A stretch of 64,000 bases of DNA, taken from Paralvinella palmiformis. Its lineage: Eukaryota > Annelida > Polychaeta > Terebellida > Alvinellidae. Positions 1 to 10,804 of this stretch are shown here, one piece after another. The number at the start of each line of letters is the position of its first letter. Positions within the stretch are counted from its first letter, which is position 1. A program made the translations under genes and the position numbers. Under the pieces are notes generated by a model that was not told where the DNA came from, did no database searches, and saw only the letters and a program-made list of their open reading frames with translations. The stretch lies in assembly GCA_025642065.1 (NCBI GenBank), contig JAODUP010000846.1:1-64000 (forward strand). Reading direction: 5' to 3'.

Positions 1-1696
1 TTTCCATTTGGTTGGCTTATTACTCCGTGTAAACAACCGTCCCCCCATGGAATGCATGAAAGCTATTTTATTTTGTTCCCGGAACCACTCCCAACATGAC
101 AAAATGGATGTCTCTATCACCAAATTGTGATGGACTAATTGTGTGACGTCACTTTCAAAATTACGTCAATATCGATATATTGGTGTTTAGACGGATGTTT
201 GGGGATAAAGAAAACAAAAAAAGGACAAATCCCCAAGACTCTTAGTTAACACGGAATTCTGAATAAGCTGTAGTCCTTCTAGATGTGTTACTGTGTCATG
301 TTTAAATACGTAATGTATAGTTTTAATCTTAAGATTGTCTTTTGACATTCCACCAGCTTTGACAAATTAAATGTGTTTTTTTGAGGTTCGTCGTGATCAT
401 AGTCATGTTTGTGGTACCTGCCTATTACCAGTCGCAGCATTGTATATATTCAATTAATTCAGCAGATTACAAACGCAGCCGGATGTGGCACTCCGTAACT
501 TTGGGTTAGTTGGATATTATCAACGTGGTGATAGCACCTGTCAGTAATAAATGTTTAAATGACTCACTGTTATTTTGTAACAGGTGTTATACAGTTTTTG
601 AATAATATCCTTGTCGTAGAAAAGCCAATCTCGTGATTGCTTTTCTTATTGAAGCTTTCACAAACTTGCAAGTGCTAACCTTTCAGCCAATGTTTTTGCA
701 CAGACCAATAGCCTATGTATATATACATTTACGGGTCGGCGTACGGATGGTCAACGCTGGAATCACTTTCACTTGTCCATATCTATAATAACGACAGTAG
801 ATTAAAAACACTCAGTATCTATTATTATAACATTGAGTTTTGCCTATAATGCATACTGTATTATGACTTTGTGGTTTGTCTGTTAAACAATCTGAAATGT
901 AACACTGACATTTTCTTCGCAAGCTCCAACGAAGACGATCTAAACTTCCGACAGCAGTTCTTCTCTGAAAATGATATCTGGTGGTATCTTGTACAGGTGA
1001 TATATCATTCAAGTTTGTCTGTATTTATATAGCTTATCTTAGTATAAACTCTTAGAATATCCAATAAATGTAACATTGTTAAAATCACATTAAAAAATAT
1101 AAGCAGGAAAAGATAATATTTAGTCGAACATCCTATTTAATAATATGTAAGCATTCTATCACATTTGGCAAGAGGATGATGTTTAAAATGATTACCCTTT
1201 CTGAACTGATCAACTAATCGATAGTTTTCCCATACCTCATACTATTCAATTGTCCATGAAAACGCTGGGACGATTAGAAATACAGTGATATCTAACTATA
1301 TCAGATATAAAAACTAGACAATTTGCTGTTTCCACGAGTTGCTAAAAGAATGTTGAAATGTCATAATTGAGTTTTGAAGAATCGAATAAAATGAGTGTAC
1401 CATGACACAATCTATCTATCACAATCTTCCGCTACATTGGTCCCCCAATTTCTTTATATATAATATACTTATAAATTGTATTATGTATACATTATTTGAT
1501 ATTGAAATTGGAAATAAATACTACTACTTCTACTAATACTACTACTATCTGATATTTTGTTAGAAGGTTTCTCATGAACAGCAACACATCTTCATTAGAC
1601 TTCAAAGGCACAATTTGACAATCTAGATGCAGCAAGCTGCTTCCCAAATTAATCTCTAAGTTATATGTTTTATTACTTTCATATTATTCAGGGTGG

Positions 1697-1698
<2 letters not shown>
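1..1698. repeat. Segment A, copy 1, left part: noncoding diverged duplication
   Basis: No coding sequence is recognisable. The stretch has diverged direct matches at about 29,080-30,120: for example the motifs around 270-440 (tgtagtcc, atgtgttactgt, tcgtcgtgatcat) recur at 29,117-29,260, and the tract at 690-990 (gaccaatag, then tttgtggtttgtctgtta) recurs at 29,755-29,960. The same stretch also occurs in reverse orientation at about 47,580-48,320. Identity is clearly well below 90 percent by eye, with many small indels, so the duplication is old. The segment ends in a poly-triplet tract (about 1,520-1,550, ctactact type). Confidence 0.6.

Positions 1699-1699
<1 letters not shown>

Positions 1700-1760
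<61 letters not shown>
1700..1760. repeat. (TA)n microsatellite
   Basis: About 60 bp of pure TA dinucleotide. A (TA)n tract sits at the equivalent position of the third A copy (30,868-30,946), immediately before the shared sequence that begins cgactaatcgggtt here and cgactaattgggtt there, so the microsatellite was probably present before duplication. Confidence 0.9.
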
Positions 1761-1762
<2 letters not shown>

Positions 1763-4300
1763 TATAAGGTATCGACTAATCGGGTTATTCAACAAGTGGT
1801 TTGAACTTTCTCTTTAAGCCAATATCCTTACACAAATATGTGATATATGCATATGTCAATATAAAAACAGGTGAAATAAGCCTGATCAAATACGCTCTAG
1901 CACTGAGCATGAATACAACATGTCTGTTTGCTATACCCTGATGATTCAAATGTCATCATAATGTGTTTTGTTATAACATGGTTAGAAAACAAATCTTCAG
2001 CTTTACCTAGCCTTACGAAAGTGGATCCATGTGAACTGATAAGACAAGTGATAATTACTTGAAACTTTGCCCTGGCTATCATGAATCGGGTTGTCCACAA
2101 TATCCACACGTTATGTCACATAGTACCACGTCTAAGAATTATCTCAGAGATTCCATTAACCCTACTTAATATTATTTCATAATAACCAAACCAAATGGAA
2201 TTCAGATGTTATGATTGTGATAACAAATGTCACAGAAACAAAAAATAATTATAATAATAAATTAGTAAGATTGTAATTCCAATAGCTAGTCCGAGGTTGA
2301 TGCAAATAGTCTAAATATACTCAATATCCCAGTTATAAATATACTAATACCTCGGAATCGTGATGATAATTGAGTAAGTCAACAACAAAACTCTATGCAT
2401 ACTTCCTTCTGCAATGATTGTGTCGTTAAATTGTGCAAATCGTCCTAGATATGATGAATGATGCAGAGTATTTATAATTTATTTATATTGGTGATCAACA
2501 AGCGATGATGGTACAGCATATAATATAAATATTATTATTAAGCAATAAGGTAAATCAATATGACACCTCTCGTATTAATATTGCCTAAAGTGAGTGATAA
2601 TTAGACAAACATAACTCGATCCTTTGTTTCCCAGTATTGATCACTAAATTGATCATTCCTATCTTGGAGATTTTTTTAAAATATCTATCAAATGTTATTT
2701 AGGTTGTCTTCGTCTGTACACCTTAACAAATAGAAACAACTATATGCGGAGTGGACAATGTTATGTGTGTGATATATCAAATCACATCGGAAATTCTACT
2801 GCATACATTCAATATATTCAATAAATGTTTCATACAAAATAACGGATTTTGTCGAATTATTCGGCCAATATTTATAATAAATAATGCCTGGTTTTAAAAA
2901 CTATTTTATATTGATGCAATCACTGTAATTTTGCGAACAACAAGCTGCGACCTTTTCATTATGACAGCGATGTTCACGCGGAACGGTTATAATGGGTTCG
3001 ACTGTAATTATGTCCGTCTACATTTTAAAACACGTATTTTGAAAGACAATGCCAGATAAGAAAAAGATGGTAGATGAATAGACTAATTCCATTCTGGAAA
3101 CTGCATTAATTATTCTTATTATATGTGGATTTGTACTTAATATTAACACGTCTCTTCTGGCCACGCATACAATATTATGAATGGGGCTATGCAGAACATA
3201 GTATTGTTATTATACCTGTTCAAGGAATATACAGGATACTACCCAACCTAAGAATTTATATCCTTACCTGTTTATGTCTCTTTTTTTATTGGGATATTAC
3301 TCTCTCTCTCAAGTTGTAGCTGATTTACTCTCTGTAAGTGTATTTGTATGATACTACACCTGTAAGTGTCTTTCTTGATAATATACCTGTAAGTATCGTT
3401 GTATGATAATGTATATACTTAGTGAACTAGACAATATAAATGATGGCGATTTTATTTCGAAGGTTTCCTCATGTTTCTAATTAGTTGTGTTCTTGTAATT
3501 CTGACGTCAATCTATACCGAGTACGTCACCGTCGAAACGATGATTAGTTGTTATGTAATTAGCATCCTACCATATGATCTTTGACACTTTCGTAGATGTT
3601 TTCCTTTAAGAAAAAGTTGTTTACATTAAAAACTTTGTTTATAAAATTGATTGTAGATAAAAATAAAAAGAACGGGCATTAAGGTTACAATATTTCAGCA
3701 TAATATTAGCAATATTAAACAAAATGTTTACCGTTTACGTCTAAAACTGTAGGTTTTGATTTATCAATTGAACTCAGTCAATCGGTTATGATATCGGCTT
3801 GTTTATTGTTCGCCATTCAGAGTTATGTAAATGGATGTTTTACTTTGAGAGATCGAGATAAGTACATTAACATTTATCAAGATATCCCATATTTCTCAGT
3901 TTAAAGCATGTATCCAAGCTTTCCCAGTTTACTTGCTATTCTAATCCGGATTTTAAATGTTTCCTTGGAGCGCAATTATTGTTGACTTAAGTATCTGCTG
4001 CCCATGTTAGAATGTAATACTAATTAGGTCAACAAACATATTATAGAGATTATTCAATAGAAGAAAGAATTCCAGAGGCGTTTGTTTATTTTATATTGAG
4101 ACATATCCAGATTTTGACAGTGGTGTTGATTAAGCAGATATATTGTTCGGATATTCTTTATTAAGACCATTAAACTTTAATGAATGTTTCACAACATTCC
4201 TGTTTCTTGCCAGGCCCTCTGCTTGATCAACTTGAATGAAGACAACGCACACACGCATACATACCTACATATATACACACATGATCCATCATAATCCAGG
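1761..4300. repeat. Segment A, copy 1, right part: noncoding diverged duplication
   Basis: Noncoding. It aligns in order with 19,190-21,390 and with 30,950-33,065. Anchors seen by eye: the tract after the TA repeat (cgactaatcgggtt, 1,773) with 30,956; the drop after 2,740 (gagtggacaatg) with 19,945 and 32,340; the stretch ending in accgagtacgtcacc at about 3,515-3,531 with 20,635-20,652; and the end at 4,190-4,230 (cattcctgtttcttgc) with 21,330-21,350. Small ORFs inside it are not conserved between copies, which argues against coding function. Confidence 0.6.
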
Positions 4301-4304
4301 TACA

Positions 4305-4690
4305 AAATTATTTGTATCCGATTAAGTATTTAGTCTCGAGTATTAAAGAACAACTATCGTTATGAACGGGCGTACATTTTCCCTCATTTGAAGAATTATG
4401 AAATCCATGGATTTTCGTAATAACAAATGTTAGAATAAATGAAATTAAAATTACCCCCCCCCCCCCACACACACACACACCCACATAATACATATATACA
4501 AGTCTATATGACAGAGGATAGACTAACTGCTCATGTAAATTCCCAGTATGTATATGGGGATTATTTTGCTGCAAATCTCGTAGATGCCTTTGAAAAATAT
4601 CCGCACTATATAGAATATGGTGAAATAGAATCGTTTTTAGATAACCCATTTCTTATAGGAGTGGTTGTCATGGTGTTTGTATCATAACTG
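4305..4690 (-). repeat. Probable 3' LTR of the Gypsy element (with insertion)
   Basis: The stretch 4,315-4,375 (ccgatta-gtatttagtct, then attaaaga and ctatcgtt) matches 8,217-8,275, and 4,556-4,605 (ggattatttt, then gtagatgcctt) matches 8,278-8,325. Between these two blocks the left copy has about 180 extra bases holding a run of about 14 C followed by (CA)n at 4,455-4,482, so the left LTR has gained an insertion. Exact LTR borders and target duplication could not be fixed by eye. Confidence 0.5.
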
Positions 4691-5196
4691 ATTCAGCTGA
4701 CTCGGATTATTTTCATATTTATATGTCCAAGTGTGTTCGTAATGATGTCGGAAGGGAAACAATAATCTGTTAGCTCGTTATACTATGGTCAGAGTGATTG
4801 AAATTAGAAGCTTCTCCGGCTAGAACATGCTTGCAGTTCTTTCTGGTACCAGCTAGAGTAGTTATGATATACAAAAGTGCGTATAGCTTCTTGGTAGCAA
4901 CGCCATGTTGCCAAGGTAGACCGTGTTTAATGGATGGAGGTTTAATGAACACTGGTTAACTGATGTGATTATCTGTTAATTGTGGCCCTGCTGTTCGGCC
5001 ATTGTGTATTTGCGACCGTTTCCGTTGCTTTTCCTTCTCTGGTTTCACTTCGGCTGGGGACACATAATGGGGTACAGCAACGTAGATGTAATTCACATTG
5101 AAGTACGAGTCCCGCCGACCCACCAGACGTTGGATAGGACTGCATATGTTTCCTTTTGTTGGTGTATTTCGCAGGTATAGTATACCAAGTAATGGA
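4691..5196. other. Sequence between Gypsy integrase and 3' LTR
   Basis: About 500 bases that should hold the integrase C-terminal region and polypurine tract of the Gypsy element. I see no clear chromodomain and no convincing purine tract on the minus strand. Short ORFs here are not recognisable. Confidence 0.4.
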
Positions 5197-5745
5197 TTAG
5201 AACATTTTTTCAAAAGTTTTTTTTGTAGATTTCACAACAACTCCCGCACAGCCATTTGTTTGGCAATAATATGGTGAGCTTGGTAAATGTTGGAAATTCC
5301 GCTGGTTGGCAAATTGTGTATATGTCTCAGAGATGATTTGTGGACCATTTTCGGTGAGACATATCGTCGGAGACTGATGATGTGCGAATACTGATTTCGT
5401 AACTTCTATTACCCATAAACTATGTAAGTCTGATAGATTTTCAAATTCAAAGAATTCGCAGTAATGATCTACTGTGACGAGATAATAACGACTGCTGTAT
5501 TTGAGAATGTATTGCGAAACATATTGCCAACACAAATCTGGTACTGCATGACACAGCATTGTCTCTTGCTCATGTCAAACCGCGTACTGTTCACATGCTA
5601 GACAATTTGCAGATGCTGCTTTAATATCAGCTCTGATGGATGGCCAGAATAGTGTATCACTGGCATTTCCTGTGAAGTTTTCGACACCTAGGTGAAAAGA
5701 TTTTTCTCAATCATACAAGAACGCATTACACTTGGAATGAGGACT
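5197..5745 (-). pseudogene. Gypsy integrase remnant (zinc-binding domain and catalytic core)
   Basis: Integrase joins retrotransposon cDNA to the host genome. On the minus strand, 5,560-5,745 encodes a decayed HHCC zinc-binding region (visible: FHLGVEN, then DTLFWPSIRADIK, then NCLACEQY). A 120-codon open stretch at 5,197-5,559 continues with the core: YYLVTVDHYCEF carries the first catalytic Asp, and ENGPQ corresponds to the usual D-N-G-P-Q with the second Asp changed to Glu. SSPYYCQTNG is the strand before the third acidic residue, where the expected A-E reads A-G. At least two of the three catalytic positions are therefore altered and the upstream part holds stops, so this is a dead copy. 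Confidence 0.8.
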
Positions 5746-5904
5746 TTGTTGCCTATACAAAAACACCATCCACTGTTATCAGCTCTGATCTGAAATTCCA
5801 AAATGCCGCTAGATCGACTGAAAGTTCTGCCCTTTCATCTGGCCAGCCATGCATAAAATAAGGTATAAGATGAGAATGATTGTGTCCTCGAAGCTAGCCC
5901 GTTT

Positions 5905-6300
5905 GATTAATTCGAACGGGTTATCAAATTTTGGTCGGTTCTTTTGGGAGTTGTCATTAACACTTGTGGTACTTTGGCTTCTGTGATTCTGAGTAATGAT
6001 GAGGTGGATACCTTGTCAGCTAGCCACATGGTACTTCCTTTCCGGCAAATCATATTTAATGCATAACGTTGTAGTTTGAGTAACATTTCATGGAGACATT
6101 TTGATGCTTCTGTTATTCGATGTTTAAATAAAGTTTGGAAAGGTGTATGGTATGTTTCCATTATAATGGAGTGGTGGCCATATAACCACTTATTCCGACG
6201 GCAAATGGCATTCACAATAACTAGGCACTGTTTTTCAAACTGTGCATACTTGTCCTTTTGTGATTTTGTCATGGTAGCCGAAGTGTTGGTTACAAGCCAA
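5905..6300 (-). pseudogene. Gypsy RNase H remnant
   Basis: RNase H removes the RNA template during reverse transcription. The minus-strand open stretch at 5,907-6,272 shows the typical Ty3/Gypsy RNase H sequence: KYAQFEKQCLVIV, WLYGHH, then METYHTPFQTLFK where the family has an acidic D-H-K/P motif, then LHEMLLKLQRYALNM and ADKVS. The expected Asp of the T-D-H-x-P motif reads Y here. An overlapping frame at 6,235-6,330 holds the block just upstream, so a frameshift lies near 6,250. This is a nonfunctional remnant. Confidence 0.8.
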
Positions 6301-6387
6301 GTTAATCGTCTGATGCATCCGCCTGGAGCACAGGGGCACTGGTAATAGTTTCGTGATATGTGTGAATACAGTTTGTTGGGAGCCTGA

Positions 6388-6489
6388 CCAACAAAATGTA
6401 TTGGTTAAAGTGAAACACTTAGCATTTACCAAATGGTGCGAGTTTTTATCAAGTGTAGGCATTGGATAGAGTGAACACTCAATTGCCAT
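6388..6489 (-). pseudogene. Gypsy RT remnant, block before the catalytic palm
   Basis: The minus-strand frame reads YPMPTLD, then LVNAKCFTLTN. This is the standard Ty3/Gypsy RT segment in which a P-x-P-T-L-x motif precedes the A-K-x-F-x-x-L-D strand carrying the first catalytic Asp (N here). About 60 bases further on, the sequence already belongs to the start of RNase H, so the whole palm with the YxDD motif is missing. An internal deletion of several hundred bases is inferred. Confidence 0.65.
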
Positions 6490-6629
6490 ATTAAGTGTTC
6501 AAACTAGTTCCACGCATATTTGGATTGGGTAATTTGGCTTTTCATGCGTCTCCGCGGCTGTCATTGGGGCTGGCTCATTGACTGGCTCCAAGTAGCTATC
6601 ATTTGTCATTTCACGAATTCTTTTCTAAA

Positions 6630-6760
6630 TATTTTGAATTTTAGTTACTTGATATCGCCTTATACTTCATTATACTGGTTCCTCCGTGTCATTCAGTGTG
6701 ATGTACACAGGATTACATATGCATCCTAGACCACTAAATACATCACTGTAAGTACGTTTG
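6630..6760 (-). pseudogene. Gypsy RT N-terminal remnant
   Basis: The minus-strand reading of 6,640-6,760 gives a block (SDVFSGLGCICN, followed by YITLNDTEEPV) that corresponds to the conserved start of Ty3/Gypsy RT, where a F-x-G-L-G-x-L motif precedes the -H-I-x-L-D- strand and a P-V. Stops follow immediately. Its position between protease and the next RT block is as expected. Confidence 0.65.
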
Positions 6761-7079
6761 TCAAATGCCTCTGTGAGTGGAGTCCCCTTGTATATAGAGG
6801 GAGTGTTACGTATTGAATGGATCTAATCTATATACATTCTTACGTTATTTAACAGCTCGCAATCTGTACTATATATGAATGGGATTTTGCTACGGAACTC
6901 GGATCCATCTATGACATAGAATTGTAATACAAGCCAATGCTTCTGTCTCATACACACTTAGTCCATAGCACTTGCCGGTTTCACTTTTGCATTGTTATGT
7001 ACATTGATTGTTGTATCAGTGAGTTGTATTCCAAAATCAGGATCACAAATATCAGCAATTCATTCAAGGTCATTGACGT

Positions 7080-7135
7080 AAATGGTTTGCATGTCGTAGC
7101 AGTATCAACTTGAAATTCAGTATTTTTAAGGTGTC
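7080..7135 (-). pseudogene. Gypsy aspartic protease active-site remnant
   Basis: On the minus strand the peptide FQVDTATTC is readable. It corresponds to the F-x-x-D-T-G-A-x-C active site of retrotransposon proteases, with the Gly of DTG changed to Ala. Flanking sequence contains stops. It lies between the gag zinc knuckle and RT as in the family. Confidence 0.55.
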
Positions 7136-7343
7136 CATTATCTGCCATATCGCCAAGACTGATGTACGTAAACTATGTTATTTTCCGTTTATCATATGAA
7201 GTGCTGATCCTTTCTATCATAATATCTACTAGGTCATACGAATATTGTGTATTTTCTATTCCAGTTCTTTAGCATGATGGCTATATGTTGTGGTATTTAC
7301 GGTATGTGTTGATTGGGTGGGCTTGTTATGAACGATAATGCTA

Positions 7344-7585
7344 TTATATTGGAACCTGTAGTTTGTCGTTAGATGAATATGGGCGACCTCTATCAGGGAC
7401 TAATAGAGATTTAGTTCGCTCACGCCAGTTAGGAATTGGATGCTTACATGCGATGCTCAAGAGATTTATCCTACCAAATACGTAACATTGTTGGCCCTGG
7501 GCACGACGATCAGTCTTATCAGTACGGTGAGTAGGTTCAGCACAACAGGGACACAAATCTTGTTTAACTGGTTTACTCTTCTTGG
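7344..7585 (-). pseudogene. Gypsy gag nucleocapsid-type zinc knuckle remnant
   Basis: On the minus strand an open stretch starts with CPCCAEPTHRTDK and continues QGQQCYVFGRINL. In related gag proteins a C-x-x-C-G-x-x-H-x-x-x-x-C motif is followed by a C-x-x-C-x-x-x-N-H-x-x-x-x-C knuckle. Several ligands are lost (the fourth Cys reads K-T-D; the His of the second knuckle reads L). The role in the family is RNA binding and packaging. Confidence 0.65.
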
Positions 7586-7774
7586 ATCCCGTACTACAAG
7601 AGTTTGTTAAAGTAGCTTGCTCTTCATATACGAGGATCTTTCACTGCACTGTTGATAGACTTTGTCATCGGAGTTCTGTCATTAATTTCACCAATGAAAC
7701 GATCACGAATCAATTATTATATAAACAGTACTCGCATTGTCCACCTTAGTGGCGACATCTGGTGTGCTAACTAG

Positions 7775-8075
7775 TTATTGATTCTGTCTGGGCACGCTTA
7801 AGTTATTAAACTCTACTCTTTCACGTATCACATTCTTTGTCCCTACATAATTGTCATTTTGTTGTTTTCGATTTAGTGCTGGATCATCCTTGCTATCAGT
7901 TTCACTCCACGATATGGTGTTTTGTAATACTAGCCTAGTCTCTTTTGGCAAAGCATATTTCAATGCTACTAATTACTTGGTTGGATTAGGTGCATCGACT
8001 GTTATAGTTCCCATCAACACAGCATTCGAATTAAACGTTTCTTCAAACTATTCCCAATTCAGGGCATATCCCCAC
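7775..8075 (-). pseudogene. Gypsy gag capsid remnant
   Basis: The minus-strand sequence 7,775-7,963 contains LPKETRLVL, then NYVGTKNVIRERVEFNN. The latter corresponds to the P-K-x-N-x-x-x-E-R-x-x-F-N block of Ty3/Gypsy capsids. Upstream, 7,965-8,075 reads WEQFEETF in another frame, the usual W-x-x-F-x-x motif near the gag start. At least one frameshift separates the two, and no start codon is assigned. Confidence 0.6.
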
Positions 8076-8204
8076 TTATGTTTAATTTGAATGTTCGTAA
8101 TTGGACTGCCATCTTCTGACGCAAAGTATCTCACTGTAATAAAATAGATCAGCTCACAAAGCTATCACTTTAGTGGAAACGACTAAATGATAATACAATA
8201 ATAG

Positions 8205-8345
8205 GTAAAAACAATCCGATTAGGTATTTAGTCTTGGACACTTAAGAGTATCTATCATTGTGTAGGGTCTACACATCGGATTATTGTCACATCAATTTCT
8301 ACAGAGTTCAGTAGACGCCTTCTGATAACATTATACCGGGATTTC
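8205..8345 (-). repeat. Probable 5' LTR of the Gypsy element
   Basis: This is the counterpart of the left LTR: shared blocks at 8,217-8,275 and 8,278-8,330. It lacks the poly-C/(CA)n insertion of the other copy. It lies just upstream (minus strand) of the gag remnant, as expected for a 5' LTR. The outer border is not resolved. Confidence 0.5.
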
Positions 8346-8914
8346 TGAAATATACGTACCTTGTACCATTTGGCACGTCTATCAATAATTTGCATGCACG
8401 TACAAATCTATCCCTACCGCAAAAACTAAATTTACTATTCCAGTAAGACATCAACCACCTATTATTAATATTAGAAGAAGAAACGTGATTGTTTGGCTTA
8501 TATAAAAACTCAAACTAGAGAATAGGTGTATTCATTAAAGCTAAGTATCATGTCACGTATTAATCAACAATTATCACAGTTAACTGTCACCGAGGAAACA
8601 CCGAGCCCAAAGGTGATATTTGTGTGAAATGTGAACATGCTTATTATATATAGTTAACTTAATTATTCTTTGAACATGGCTATGTACAAAAAGCAGGAGA
8701 TAATTTGCATAAGAAACAGGAAGTCATGAATTATTCAGCGATATTGACAAATATTGACGTCAACACTGTTCGAAAATGCCAAATATTATGAAATACAATT
8801 GTTTTCATAACGTAAATTAACTTCATGCCATTCAAATTTTATCCTTTACAGTCTTCCAAGTCAGCATTTCATCTTCCAGATAAATGCATAGCATGTGATA
8901 TAATGGGGAAGTCT

Positions 8915-8946
<32 letters not shown>

Positions 8947-9589
8947 CGGGGAATATATATATATATAGTGTTATCTTTTGATATGTTTGCGTTGACCTCA
9001 GTCCTTGCATAGTTGAACTTTTTGGGTCAAATAGTAAAGATTTAAAACATCAACAGCATAAATATTTTGTCAAACCTTTTTTGTGAAAAGTGATCTTTTG
9101 TTTTTCCCCTCACACAAAACAAATATACAAAACGAGGATATAAAAGAACGAAATTAATTACTAAATATTAATTCCACTCAGAATCCTTTATAAACATTCC
9201 ATAAAGCAAAGGTAGCAATGGTTTTTGAATAGGGATGCGGGGAATACTATATGCACTATAATAAATACGAAGTTGTCAAAAACATAAATGATTTACGGGA
9301 TATATTGGAAAACGGTCCTTTATTTGCCACTTTTAATTAATCAGTAACATGTACACTTTGTGATAATCTATCATGTCCTGTTTACATGAGGATTCGAAAG
9401 GTGGCAATCAATTACGTCGTCGCCAGAAACCTATTAATTTACGACTATATATAAAGCCATTGATACTAATTCTATAAATTGATTTTCACTTAAGACTTTC
9501 AAGAGCACGAATCAATAAATAATTAATTTGTTGTCAAAGAGGGAGAACTTTGGGCAAGAGAAAGAGAGAAAGATAATAGAGAAATAATA

Positions 9590-9629
<40 letters not shown>

Positions 9630-10015
9630 ATATATATATAAGGTATATAGCAGGTTGACAAGGCAAGCTGACCGAGCATATTATATCCTGTTGTATTCCA
9701 CAGTATGAATGATTGAAATTAGCTGATTTTGAACAAATATTCGAATGTAATATTGGATAGATTATTAATGAAAATGTTAGCATTACGTCTTTGGAAAGCT
9801 GCAATTTTTTGACCAAACGGTGACCATAAAGGTTAGGCGACATTAATTAGATTTGTCAAATATTAAACTCCGTGTTACACTAAATGACATGTTATGAATA
9901 GTAGTAACTGGTGGAACATATTCGATCCGAAATCTTAAGCTGACTCAACTAATAGAGTCAACATGGATGATATTGTGATAACTAACCAATTATCTGAAGA
10001 TATATGTATCTGTCC
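8346..10015. other. Noncoding, with two short (TA)n tracts
   Basis: No recognisable gene. Short (TA)n tracts lie at about 8,921-8,966 (interrupted by acgggga) and 9,595-9,640. The rest is unique AT-rich sequence as far as can be seen by eye. Confidence 0.6.
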
Positions 10016-10100
10016 AATGAATGAATGAATGAATGAATGAATGAATGAATTAATTAATTAGTTAATTAATTAATTAACTAATTAATAAATAATTGAATAA
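10016..10100. repeat. (ATGA)n/(ATTA)n tetranucleotide microsatellite
   Basis: About seven to eight ATGA units grade into ATTA units, followed by a poly-C/poly-A run at 10,126-10,146. Simple-sequence DNA without other features. Confidence 0.85.
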
Positions 10101-10439
10101 ATGAATGTTGTGAAGTAGAAAATGACCCCCCCCAAAAAAAAAAAAACATTGACTGGACTTGCTGCTGATGAATTAATGCCTGGTATGGTTGAGGAATAGA
10201 ATTATGTATGCAAAATATCTGATGCCTAAATTTCTGATTGTATCACATGAAAATACATTTCTATCATGTAACTGAAAAATATTAAAACAGTGAGCGATTA
10301 TTGTAGCGTTAGTCAGGTGGTGTATTGCTATACATGTCTGTCATTAGGGGCAAGTGTCCCGAACTATATAGGAATCTTCTTCCACAATGTTTGGTAATCT
10401 TATTATCGTAGTTGGCTTTCCTCGAACTATTAAGAACGT

Positions 10440-10603
10440 TGCCAGGTAAGTAAGTTAATAGACCAATAAATAAATAAATAGAGATACACAAATAGCTAAA
10501 TAACTAGGCAGATAGCTAGACAGTTAGCTAAGCAGATAGGGAGGCAGATAGGTAGGTAGATAGCTTGGCAGACATCTAGGTATACAGCTGCTAAGCAGAC
10601 AGT

Positions 10604-10694
<91 letters not shown>
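10440..10694. repeat. Degenerate TAGA/TAGG tract and long (TA)n
   Basis: The stretch 10,460-10,600 is built from imperfect tetranucleotides (agatagctagacagttagct type). It runs into about 88 bp of pure TA at 10,606-10,694. Confidence 0.85.
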
Positions 10695-10697
<3 letters not shown>

Positions 10698-10699
10698 GT

Positions 10700-10772
10700 G
10701 TTTGGCCTATTGTTGGATTCGTGGTTAGGAATTTATATCAGTAGCTAATAGCTGTAAAATCAGTATTTGTAT

Positions 10773-10804
<32 letters not shown>

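Larger units (their letters stand above)
4305..8345 (-). mobile_element. Degraded Ty3/Gypsy LTR retrotransposon
   Basis: On the minus strand, reading from high to low coordinates, remnants of gag capsid, a gag zinc knuckle, aspartic protease, the N-terminal part of reverse transcriptase, RNase H, the integrase zinc-binding domain and the integrase catalytic core occur in the canonical Ty3/Gypsy order. Matching sequence at both ends (about 4,312-4,605 and 8,213-8,330) fits the two LTRs. The element is about 4 kb, shorter than the usual 5 kb or so, because the centre of the RT is missing. All frames are broken. It lies at the right edge of segment A copy 1; segments A2 and A3 lack it, so it inserted in this copy only. 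Confidence 0.8.

Noticed and set aside
4308..4687. Overlapping ORFs on both strands near 4.3-4.7 kb
   Set aside because: They run across the poly-C/(CA)n tract in the putative LTR and have no recognisable domain.
7851..8090. Plus-strand ORF over the Gypsy gag region
   Set aside because: It is antisense to the gag capsid remnant, which carries the recognisable motifs.
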